Origin: Treponema sp.
GTDB lineage: Bacteria; Spirochaetota; Spirochaetia; Treponematales; Treponemataceae
Length of the DNA stretch: 8,261 bases
NCBI GenBank assembly: GCA_016296575.1
Contig: JAEDJA010000048.1
Span: 1 to 8,261, forward strand
Direction of reading: 5' to 3'
The position numbers and the translations under genes are program-made. Under the pieces are notes generated by a model. It made no database searches, had not been told where the DNA came from, and worked only from the letters and a program-made list of their open reading frames with translations. Of the stretch, positions 1-5,788 are shown piece by piece; positions within the stretch are counted from its first letter, which is position 1; the number at the start of each line of letters is the position of its first letter.

Positions 1-64
1 ATTTTACGTTACTTTCGTTTTGCTTTTTAGGTGTGGGTGTTTTGACGGTTACGAAAAAGCATAA
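1..64 (+). CDS. possible 3' end of the preceding cassette's gene (partial, uncertain)
   Basis: The first 58 bases are the 3' end of a cassette that begins outside the window. The frame starting at base 2 is open and stops at TAA 62-64, inside the first attC core, giving a short tail ending in ...GYEKA. The same arrangement (Ala codon then TAA within the R'' core) is used by the channel gene of the cassette ending at 8209, which favours this frame. A second candidate frame stops at TAG 28-30. A third stays open through the attC. With about 20 residues visible no family can be named, and the real gene may be in another frame or on the other strand. Confidence 0.25.
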   Translation, partial: FYVTFVLLFRCGCFDGYEKA

Positions 65-122
65 CACTGTTTTCAAAGCCGACAGGCAGTCAAGCTGCCT
101 GCGGTTTAAAACAATGTTAGGC
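59..122 (+). other. attC: integron attC site 1
   Basis: The outer cores are GCATAAC (59-65, R'') and GTTAGGC (116-122, R'). Between them two arms pair into a long imperfect stem: TGTTTT with AAAACA, AAA with TTT, CCG with CGG, and CAGGCAG with CTGCCTG around a TCAAG loop. Unpaired bases C, G and A on the 5' arm fall where the extrahelical bases of folded attC strands are expected. The IntI crossover is expected between G116 and T117. R'' (GCATAAC) and R' (GTTAGGC) do not match perfectly, as expected when they belong to two different cassettes: 59-116 ends the upstream cassette and 117 onward starts the next. Confidence 0.93.
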
Positions 123-125
123 GGA

Positions 126-140
126 CGGGCCACTGGCCCG
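126..140 (+). repeat. cassette 5'-end hairpin, copy 1
   Basis: CGGGCC (126-131), loop ACT (132-134) and GGCCCG (135-140) form a perfect 6-bp stem that starts three bases after the R' core GTTAGGC. The same element follows the other two attC sites at 6840-6854 and 8219-8233, with the same spacing and the same ACT loop but a different, still paired, stem (CAGCCC/GGGCTG). Two stem positions have changed together with their partners. The element lies in the first bases of each cassette, outside the standard attC, and would be in the 5' leader of any transcript entering the cassette. Its function is unknown. Confidence 0.8.
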
Positions 141-222
141 CTGGGGTTTAAGGTAAAAATCGACATACTACTAGAAAATTTCATTTTTTTATACTAAAAT
201 TGACAATAGGTGGAAATTTTAT
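141..222 (+). promoter_or_regulatory. leader and possible promoter of the R-M operon
   Basis: This is AT-rich sequence between the cassette 5' hairpin and the HTH-methylase gene. TATACT (190-195) is a reasonable -10 box, but the hexamer 17 bp upstream is a poor -35. The only good -35-like hexamer (TTGACA, 200-205) lies too close to the gene to use an upstream -10. A Shine-Dalgarno AGGTGG (208-213) sits 9 nt before ATG 223 and supports that start. ATACTA occurs twice (165-170 and 191-196) and could be an operator half-site for the HTH domain of the first protein, but this is speculative. Transcription may instead come from an upstream array promoter. Confidence 0.35.
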
Positions 223-1548
223 ATGTATGTTGGTACCGTTTTAAAGAATATAAGAGAAGAACAAGGTTTTTCATTATTAGAAATCCAAAGAAATACTGGT
301 ATAAAAGAAAGTCAACTTTGTAGAATAGAGTCAGGTATTAGATTTCCGACAGATGAACAAATATTTATCCTTGCGAGATTTTATAATATAGATTCTAATC
401 AACTTCAAATTCAGCGTGATAGCGATAAAGTTTTAGAAAATATAAAAGACTTTTCAAATCAAGAACAAATTCTTAATGTCGCAAAACAAAAACTTGAATC
501 AAAAGGAAATTATTTGTCGGTTGCGGCAGATACTCTACCAGGTGCAACAATTCCACTTGAAAGCCGACGCTATATTGGCTGTAAACAGAAACTTATAGAT
601 TGGATTTTTGAGATTATTCAAGCAGAAACAAAGAATATACATACAGCGACAGATATTTTTGCAGGAACTGGTGTAATTGCAAAAAAAATGCTCGGGCTTT
701 ATGACAATGTAATTATTAACGATTTTCTTTTTTCAAATAATCAGATTTATACCGCTTTTTTCAAAACTGGCGAATGGGATAAAGAAAAAATTCTAAAAAA
801 AATCGAACTTTACAATAATTTAAATGAACCGCAACTCGAAGATAATTATTTTTCAATCAATTACGGTGGAAAATATTTTGATTATGATATGTCAAAAAAA
901 ATCGGATGGATTCGAGAAGACATAGAAAAATCAAAATCTAATTTGACAGAAAAAGAATATGCGATTCTGCTTTCTACATTAATTTACAACATTGATAAGC
1001 ACGCAAATACACTCGGTCATTTTGAAGCTTATATAAAAAAGCCAATCAAAAAAACAGAGTTAAAACTTCGTTTAATTGATGTGAAAGAATTTGAAAATTT
1101 GACGATTTATCGTGAAGATTCAAATAAATTAGCTCGTGAAATAAAATCAGATTTGGTTTATATCGACCCCCCCTATAATTCTAGGCAGTATTCAAGGTTT
1201 TATCATGTGTATGAAAATCTAGTGAAATGGGAAAAGCCAAAACTTGTTGGAACAGCAATGAAACCGCCAGCAGAGAATATGAGCAACTATTGTAATGCAA
1301 GTGCTCCTGAAACTTTTAATGATTTAATCGAAAGTTTGGATGCAAAATATTTAGCAGTCTCCTACAACAATACATATAATTCAAAGAGTAAAAGTTCTCA
1401 AAATAAAATTCAGCTCGAAGAAATTGAAGAAGCCTTAAACAAAAAAGGTGAAACTAAGAAATTTGAAAAAGATTATCGTTTTTTCAATGCAGGTAAAACA
1501 AATTTGGAAAACCATCAAGAATTGCTTTATATCACAAAGGTAAAATGA
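223..1548 (+). CDS. HTH-fused DNA adenine methylase (D12 class), first MTase of a type IIS R-M system
   Basis: Protein of 441 aa predicted to transfer a methyl group from S-adenosylmethionine to the N6 of adenine on one strand of an asymmetric site, protecting host DNA. Residues about 5-60 form an XRE/Cro-type helix-turn-helix (LKNIREEQGFSLLEIQ, then LCRIESG), like R-M controller proteins. The catalytic part follows in alpha-group order: motif X around YIGCKQKL (117-124), the SAM loop FAGTG (146-150), a variable target-recognition region (about 160-305), and the catalytic DPPY (315-318) in the D12-like context YNSRQYSRFYHVYENL. Start ATG 223 has AGGTGG upstream and retains the whole HTH. The stop overlaps the next gene (ATGA). 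The HTH probably autoregulates the operon (inference). A second adenine methylase next door fits a non-palindromic site needing one enzyme per strand. Class is secure; the recognition site is unknown. Confidence 0.9.
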   Translation: MYVGTVLKNIREEQGFSLLEIQRNTGIKESQLCRIESGIRFPTDEQIFILARFYNIDSNQLQIQRDSDKVLENIKDFSNQEQILNVAKQKLESKGNYLSVAADTLPGATIPLESRRYIGCKQKLIDWIFEIIQAETKNIHTATDIFAGTGVIAKKMLGLYDNVIINDFLFSNNQIYTAFFKTGEWDKEKILKKIELYNNLNEPQLEDNYFSINYGGKYFDYDMSKKIGWIREDIEKSKSNLTEKEYAILLSTLIYNIDKHANTLGHFEAYIKKPIKKTELKLRLIDVKEFENLTIYREDSNKLAREIKSDLVYIDPPYNSRQYSRFYHVYENLVKWEKPKLVGTAMKPPAENMSNYCNASAPETFNDLIESLDAKYLAVSYNNTYNSKSKSSQNKIQLEEIEEALNKKGETKKFEKDYRFFNAGKTNLENHQELLYITKVK

Positions 1549-2456
1549 AAAAAGAAAAATTTATCCGTTCGCCTTTTTTTTACACTGGCGATAAATATAA
1601 ACTTATACCCGAACTCAAAAATTATTTCCCAACAGAAATAAATAAATTTGTTGAGCCGTTTGTTGGTGGTGGTTCAGTTTTTTTGAATATTGATGCAAAG
1701 ATATTCTATGAAAATGACATTGATAAAAACATAATGTCTATTCATCATTATTTATCATCGTTCAAAAAAGTTGAAGATTTGCTTAACATCCTTTTTGCAA
1801 AAATTAACGAGTATCAATTTACTTGTTCTTACAAAGGGAAAACTGTTCCGCAAGAATTAAAAGAAAAATATGTAAAAACTTATTTTGCCAAATACAATGC
1901 AGATTTTTATAAACGCCTGAAAGAAAAGTATAACGCTTCTGACCGTTCAGACATTGCAGACTTATATTTGCTTTTAATTTATGGTTTTAATCGCATGCTC
2001 CGCTTTAATCAGAAAGGAGAATTTAATCTTCCTGTGGGCAATGTAGATTTTAATCAGAATGCTGTTGATGCTCTAACAAATTATGTAAATCTAACAAATA
2101 AAAAAAATATTCAATGGTCGAATGAAGATTACAAATCATTTCTTTCAAAAATTTCGCTTGATGAAAATGATTTTGTTTACCTTGATCCCCCATATTTAAT
2201 CACAGCAAGTGAATACAATAAATTGTGGAATCAAAAAGATGACGATGAACTCATGGCCTTACTTGACGAGTTAAACAAAAGAAAAATTCGTTTTGCTCTA
2301 TCTGATGTTGTAGAATACAAAGGGAAAGAAAACACAAAACTTTTGGATTGGGCAAAAAAATACAATATTTATCCAATCAAAAGCAATTACATAAACTATC
2401 ACGATAACAGCATAAAATCATTTTCGGAGGTTCTTATAACGAATTATGGCAAGTAA
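1545..2456 (+). CDS. Dam-like DNA adenine methylase, second MTase of the R-M system
   Basis: Protein of 303 aa, a typical length for Dam/DpnM-type N6-adenine methylases of the D12 class. Motif X is SPFFYTGDKYKLIP (9-22), with FYTGDK replacing the more usual KWxGGK. The SAM-binding loop is VEPFVGGGSVFLN (36-48), the catalytic motif is DPPY (214-217), and the segment between is the target-recognition part. It starts at ATG 1545 with a 4-bp ATGA overlap with the upstream methylase and a weak AAAGG about 6 nt upstream, implying translational coupling. Its own stop lies 11 bp inside the endonuclease gene. Together with the upstream methylase it should protect the two strands of an asymmetric sequence; both strands of AlwI-family targets such as GGATC or GAGTC carry an adenine. 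Which strand it modifies cannot be read from the sequence. Confidence 0.92.
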   Translation: MKKEKFIRSPFFYTGDKYKLIPELKNYFPTEINKFVEPFVGGGSVFLNIDAKIFYENDIDKNIMSIHHYLSSFKKVEDLLNILFAKINEYQFTCSYKGKTVPQELKEKYVKTYFAKYNADFYKRLKEKYNASDRSDIADLYLLLIYGFNRMLRFNQKGEFNLPVGNVDFNQNAVDALTNYVNLTNKKNIQWSNEDYKSFLSKISLDENDFVYLDPPYLITASEYNKLWNQKDDDELMALLDELNKRKIRFALSDVVEYKGKENTKLLDWAKKYNIYPIKSNYINYHDNSIKSFSEVLITNYGK

Positions 2457-4056
2457 AGAACGAAATGCAGAGTACAAACCGTTACTCTATACGACAACTG
2501 TAAGAAATCCAGAACGTATAAAATACAATCTTTTTGTATTGAAAAAATTTGAAAATCAAATTTTAACAGATTCAATTGCAACTGCTGTTGTCGCTGAACT
2601 TATAAAGTATGGTCTTTATCGCCCTATGAAAGTTTCAGCCAATGTAAAAACAATTTGGAAACAGACATCTAGCGGAGAATTTGCCGTTAGTCTTTTGGAC
2701 GATAAGGCTGTTTCAAAAATTATTGAAGAAAATCCGCAAAAACATAAAGAAGCTGGTTTCGATTGGGGCTACCCATCGAGGTTTGCAACAATTTTCGATC
2801 TTGCAAAAGAATTTGGGTTTGTATATTTCAAAACTGGTAAAAAAATTGAATTTTCAGAATTAGGAAATATACTCGTTGATATTGTAGATGTCGAAATTGG
2901 CGGAAATAATGAAATATCCCTCAATTTGAAAAATCCTGAGCGTGAACAGTCTGTTTTCTTACAGTCGCTCGCACGTTCTCAAAGGGCTAATCCTTTTGTC
3001 AAAGTTTTAAATGATAACATCCCCCTGTTGCTTCTTTTGCAAACAATTCGTCTTATAAATGCAGATTATGCATGTGGAAATGGAGTCGGAATATCAAGAA
3101 AAGAAATTCCATTATTGCTTTTTTGGAAAGATAGTGATGCTGCAAGTTTATATATTCGAATAAAAGAATTACGAGAAAAATACGGCTATACTCCGAGCGA
3201 TGAAGTGATTATAGACATCTGCATAAATGAAATTATGCAGGGAAAATACAAAAAATTTGACCCCCACTCAATATTGAATGACTATGTAGATGAGTTTATC
3301 CGTAAAATGCGAATGAGCGGGCTTATTTCTTTACGTGGTGCAGGTCGCTTTATCGATATAAACCACAATGAAGACAATAAAGTTGAGTACATTCTCAACA
3401 ATTACTCAGATTACGAACGTTTTGATGATGAGCATAGATATTTTGAGTACATGTCAAAAATCGACAAGAACTTGATTGCACAAAAAGCAGAAGTTATCAG
3501 TGATGAAAAGACAAATGACCTACTTTCAGAGTGGCTAAAAACTTATGATTGGGCTTCTATTAAAAATGAACTTCATATTTTGGCAACTCGTAAAACTTCA
3601 AAAGATGATGTTCTAAAATTCCTTGCCGCTCCTGTCCGTTTGGAATTCCTGACTGCACTTGCTATAAAGTCTAAACTGCCAACAGTTATTGTAAAGCCAA
3701 ATTATTCTTGCGACGATACCGGCTTGCCAACTTCAACAGCTGGTGGAAACAAAGGCGATATTGAATGCTTTGAAAATGGGAATGGTATTTTGGTTGAAGT
3801 TACAATGGCAGAAGGCCGAACTCAAACTATGATGGAAGTATGGCCAATTGAAAGACATTTAGCAGCTTTCATCGAAGAAAATAAAATTTCATCTCAATGC
3901 ATATTTATTGCTCCGTCGATTTATTCAGATTCAAAACGACAAATTGATTTTGTGAAATTCTCAAATAAACTTACAATCCGTGATTATGCAATTGACGATT
4001 GGACAGATTACTTGGAAAAAGAGAAGACTTTATATATAGAAGAAAGTGCTTCTTAA
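2446..4056 (+). CDS. AlwI/BspD6I-family type IIS restriction endonuclease
   Basis: Protein of 536 aa, expected to cut unmethylated DNA at a fixed distance from an asymmetric site. The N-terminus (TTTVRNPERIKYNLFVLKKF) and the DNA-binding half look like the AlwI family. The C-terminal nuclease domain has E400 (VRLEFL), then D438 in GDIECF, E451 in LVEVT and E464 in MMEVWPIERHL. The gaps of 38, 13 and 13 residues equal those between the active-site residues I recall for Nt.BspD6I (E418, D456, E469, E482), so the active site looks complete. The ATG overlaps the second methylase by 11 bp. GGAGG at 2426-2430 is 15 nt upstream, a longer gap than usual, so coupling to the methylase probably matters. 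Some relatives are nickases or large subunits needing a small partner; no small subunit is seen here. Family confident, specificity (GGATC, GAGTC or other) not determinable. Confidence 0.87.
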   Translation: MASKERNAEYKPLLYTTTVRNPERIKYNLFVLKKFENQILTDSIATAVVAELIKYGLYRPMKVSANVKTIWKQTSSGEFAVSLLDDKAVSKIIEENPQKHKEAGFDWGYPSRFATIFDLAKEFGFVYFKTGKKIEFSELGNILVDIVDVEIGGNNEISLNLKNPEREQSVFLQSLARSQRANPFVKVLNDNIPLLLLLQTIRLINADYACGNGVGISRKEIPLLLFWKDSDAASLYIRIKELREKYGYTPSDEVIIDICINEIMQGKYKKFDPHSILNDYVDEFIRKMRMSGLISLRGAGRFIDINHNEDNKVEYILNNYSDYERFDDEHRYFEYMSKIDKNLIAQKAEVISDEKTNDLLSEWLKTYDWASIKNELHILATRKTSKDDVLKFLAAPVRLEFLTALAIKSKLPTVIVKPNYSCDDTGLPTSTAGGNKGDIECFENGNGILVEVTMAEGRTQTMMEVWPIERHLAAFIEENKISSQCIFIAPSIYSDSKRQIDFVKFSNKLTIRDYAIDDWTDYLEKEKTLYIEESAS

Positions 4057-4304
4057 AATAAGGCTATCAGTTTTTTATAAGATTCAGGCTTCCTCAAAAT
4101 AAGGAAGTCTGTTTTTGTTTAAAACTCCGTTCCTTATTTTAAGGATTCTCAGTTTAGTAAAATTCCATCTTCCTTAATGTGAGGAATGGCGTTTTTAAAA
4201 GAAATCTACTTTCCTTATGGTAAGAAAGCTTTAAAATGCTAAAACTAATCCTTATTTTAAGGAAAAATTTGTCGTTTGCGGAAAAATTCATTACTTTTAA
4301 AGTA
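4050..4304 (+). repeat. degenerate 40-bp tandem array of palindromic units in a geneless gap
   Basis: The 273 bases between the endonuclease and the DUF6261 gene contain no gene. Units begin with TTCTT or TTCCT at 4050, 4090, 4130 and 4170 (exactly 40 bp apart), then at 4211 and about 4248; a weaker seventh palindrome, TACTTTTAAAGTA, lies at 4292-4304. Each unit has a small hairpin: CTTCCT/AGGAAG at 4090-4108 (with C4089), TCCTTA/TAAGGA at 4131-4145 and again identically at 4249-4263, and TTCCT/AGGAA at 4170-4186. A T-rich then A-rich stretch of GTTTT...TAAAA type follows. The palindromes are kept while their bases vary. The first unit overlaps the end of the endonuclease gene. Possible roles are serial terminators isolating the R-M operon, repeated operators for the next gene, or a structured RNA. 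The spacers are not unique and no cas gene is near, so it is not CRISPR. Confidence 0.7.
4089..4118 (+). terminator. possible weak intrinsic terminator after the R-M operon
   Basis: The second unit of the palindromic array has stem CTTCCT (4089-4094) and AGGAAG (4102-4107), followed by TCTGTTTTTGTTT. This has the shape of a Rho-independent terminator placed 33 bp after the endonuclease stop codon. The stem is only 6 bp and half A/T, so it would be weak alone; the neighbouring units have the same hairpin-plus-T-run layout and might act in series. Confidence 0.35.
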
Positions 4305-4314
4305 GATTCATAAA

Positions 4315-4321
4315 AAGGAGG
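4315..4321 (+). promoter_or_regulatory. strong ribosome binding site of the DUF6261-like gene
   Basis: AAGGAGG, 8 nt before ATG 4330, is a near-perfect Shine-Dalgarno. It is stronger than those of the R-M genes and, with the GC-richer codon use of the gene it serves, suggests high expression. A promoter must lie in or near the repeat array; the best guess (TTGTCG 4269-4274 with TACTTT 4292-4297) is poor. Confidence 0.7.
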
Positions 4322-4329
4322 AACAGTTT

Positions 4330-5043
4330 ATGAACAAGTTGAAAACCGCAATCCGCAACGCCGAAGTTGACGGACTTTCAGACTCGATTATCCGCAACTT
4401 CAAGGCGGATGAAAAGGCTCAGAGCGATGCTTTCTTGAAATCTGTACTTGAGGAACTCGAAACTCTTTCTGCTCATATTACGACTGCAATTCTTCAGGAC
4501 AAAACGCTTTCTACTCTTGATTCTGCTGATGCTGCTCGTGATGAAGCCGTAAAAACACTGGGAACGGTGCTTGCTGCCTATGCCGTTTTCCCGATTGCAA
4601 GCAAAAAAGAACTTTCTGCACCTCTCAAAGCAATTTATGACAAATATGCAAAGGCTGGAATTACAACTGCAAACTACACAAGCGAATCTTCTATGATTGA
4701 AAGTTTGTTGCAGGACTTTTCCGCTGATTCACTTGCAGACAACATCAAGGGCTTGGAAGGTGTGGCAGAGGCAATCGCTTCTATCCGCTCTGCACAGGAC
4801 GAGTTCACAAAGGCAAAAGACGAGTATGTAAAGGCAAGTTCAAACAAGGGAGCTTCCGCTTCAAGCTACAACAAGCCTATCGTTTCTCTCGTAAATGACA
4901 AACTCGTTCCGTATCTCAATGCAATGGTTATTGCTGGTAATGCAAACTGCATTGATTTTGCTAAATCTGTTGAAGCAGAAATCAACAGAGCCAATGAAGC
5001 TATTTCGAAGCGTGGCAAGAAATCAGATAAGTCGGCTGAGTAA
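4330..5043 (+). CDS. DUF6261-like helical protein of unknown function
   Basis: Protein of 237 aa, almost entirely predicted alpha-helical and Ala/Ser/Lys/Glu-rich, with no signal peptide, membrane segment or recognisable catalytic motif. The pattern ARDEAVKTLGTVLAAY (69-84), then YDKYAKAGITTANYTSESSMIESLL (103-127) and SIRSAQDEF (151-159), resembles the DUF6261 family known to me from Bacteroidetes and some spirochaetes; I cannot confirm this without a search. The C-terminus is a charged tail (SKRGKKSDKSAE). GC is about 43-47% in sampled lines, against about 27% in the nucleotidyltransferase gene downstream, so it differs in history or expression from its neighbours. It lies between an R-M operon and a CBASS system, preceded by a 40-bp palindromic array and followed by two perfect hairpins. 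Position suggests, but does not show, a defence-related or regulatory role. Confidence 0.75.
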   Translation: MNKLKTAIRNAEVDGLSDSIIRNFKADEKAQSDAFLKSVLEELETLSAHITTAILQDKTLSTLDSADAARDEAVKTLGTVLAAYAVFPIASKKELSAPLKAIYDKYAKAGITTANYTSESSMIESLLQDFSADSLADNIKGLEGVAEAIASIRSAQDEFTKAKDEYVKASSNKGASASSYNKPIVSLVNDKLVPYLNAMVIAGNANCIDFAKSVEAEINRANEAISKRGKKSDKSAE

Positions 5044-5070
5044 TTTTTGAAAGGACGAGCCTTTCAAAAA
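5044..5070 (+). terminator. perfect 11-bp hairpin after the DUF6261-like gene (atypical terminator)
   Basis: TTTTTGAAAGG (5044-5054), loop ACGAG and CCTTTCAAAAA (5060-5070) pair perfectly, beginning directly after the TAA stop. Only TT follows the stem before purine-rich sequence, so a normal U-tract is missing on either strand. It could be a weak terminator, a 3'-end stabilising hairpin, or one half of a paired regulatory structure with the hairpin 13 bp downstream. Confidence 0.5.
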
Positions 5071-5083
5071 TTGGAAGAAGGAA

Positions 5084-5118
5084 CAACAATTGTGCAAGTC
5101 AGGCTTGCACAATTGTTG
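5084..5118 (+). repeat. perfect 15-bp inverted repeat upstream of the CBASS genes
   Basis: CAACAATTGTGCAAG (5084-5098), loop TCAGG (5099-5103) and CTTGCACAATTGTTG (5104-5118) form a perfect 15-bp stem ending 34 bp before the effector start. No T-run follows, so it is not a typical terminator. In the DNA it could be a dimer-binding operator; in RNA it would be a stable leader structure limiting CBASS expression. It resembles an attC stem in size, but has no extrahelical bases and no complementary RYYYAAC/GTTRRRY cores, so I do not call it attC. Confidence 0.7.
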
Positions 5119-5152
5119 CAGGAGATTTAATTGGGAATGGAGGGAAAAACAA

Positions 5153-5788
5153 ATGCATGATTATTCAGTACGAAACGAATCCAAGAAAATCGCTTATTAT
5201 TGGATTTCAGCAATTTCAATTTTAATAACGCCCGTGATAGTAGAACTCTTAGAGAAATTGTTATCAAAAGTTCCAATCTTAAATGAATTATATCAGCAAA
5301 TCAGTCTTTTAGGTTTTTCAATTTCTTCGGTTCTTATTTTTACACTTATATGGCTTTTGTTTTCTAAAATAGGTTGGAAAATTTTAGCAAAGATTAAAGT
5401 TGGAAAAATTCCAGATATTTCAGGTACTTGGATTTGTAATGGAGAAGGAAAAAAGTATTCAGATTCAAATGATATTAATAACTGGAATGGCCTCATTCAG
5501 ATTGAACAAGAATATGAAAAATTGTCTGTAAAATTGACTACAGATGAGTCAAAATCTCATTCTTACAGTTTGGTTGGCGATATAGAAGTTCGTGATAAAA
5601 ATGAAATTATCTTATCTTATATGTACGAAAATGAACCTTTCAAAACCGAAGAAGGTCTTACACAACATAAAGGTTTTTGTAGATTGATATTTGATTTACA
5701 AAACAAGACCGCGAATGGACGTTACTACACCGATAATGACAGAAGTTCTTATGGAACTATGAGCTTAAAGAAACAGGAGGGAAAATGA
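5153..5788 (+). CDS. cap15: Cap15-like CBASS effector (two TM helices plus beta-barrel receptor)
   Basis: Protein of 211 aa with two hydrophobic helices at about 12-35 (IAYYWISAISILITPVIVEL) and 49-77 (ISLLGFSISSVLIFTLIWLL), then a beta-strand-rich domain from about 87 (IPDISGTWICNGEG, WNGLIQIEQEYEKLSVKLTT, SHSYSLVGDIEVRD). This matches the SMODS-associating 2TM beta-rich (Cap15) family, inner-membrane proteins that bind a cyclic nucleotide through the barrel, assemble and disrupt the membrane of phage-infected cells. ATG 5153 is chosen because GGAGGG lies 8-9 nt upstream; an in-frame TTG at 5090 would put 21 implausible residues inside the upstream hairpin. The stop overlaps the nucleotidyltransferase start (ATGA), giving the usual receptor-plus-synthase operon. 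The ligand cannot be read from the sequence. Family call is confident from topology, motif and partner. Confidence 0.85.
   Translation: MHDYSVRNESKKIAYYWISAISILITPVIVELLEKLLSKVPILNELYQQISLLGFSISSVLIFTLIWLLFSKIGWKILAKIKVGKIPDISGTWICNGEGKKYSDSNDINNWNGLIQIEQEYEKLSVKLTTDESKSHSYSLVGDIEVRDKNEIILSYMYENEPFKTEEGLTQHKGFCRLIFDLQNKTANGRYYTDNDRSSYGTMSLKKQEGK

Noticed and set aside
200..205. TTGACA as the -35 box of the R-M operon promoter
   Set aside because: A -10 at normal distance would fall at or after the ATG at 223 and remove the Shine-Dalgarno and the HTH start from the transcript; it could only serve an internal start.
2681..2863. Small + strand reading frame inside the endonuclease gene
   Set aside because: It is a shadow in another frame of a well-supported enzyme, without its own ribosome binding site.
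4050..4304. CRISPR array
   Set aside because: The units are degenerate, the intervening stretches share a common AT-rich pattern instead of unique spacers, and no cas gene is present.
5084..5118. Internal attC remnant between the DUF6261-like gene and CBASS
   Set aside because: The stem is perfect, with no extrahelical bases, and the flanks lack complementary RYYYAAC/GTTRRRY cores beyond AAC/GTT.
5090..5152. Upstream TTG start for the Cap15-like gene
   Set aside because: It would translate one arm of a perfect inverted repeat into an unlikely Cys/Trp/Arg-rich leader, while ATG 5153 has a good GGAGGG upstream and begins the expected two-TM protein.
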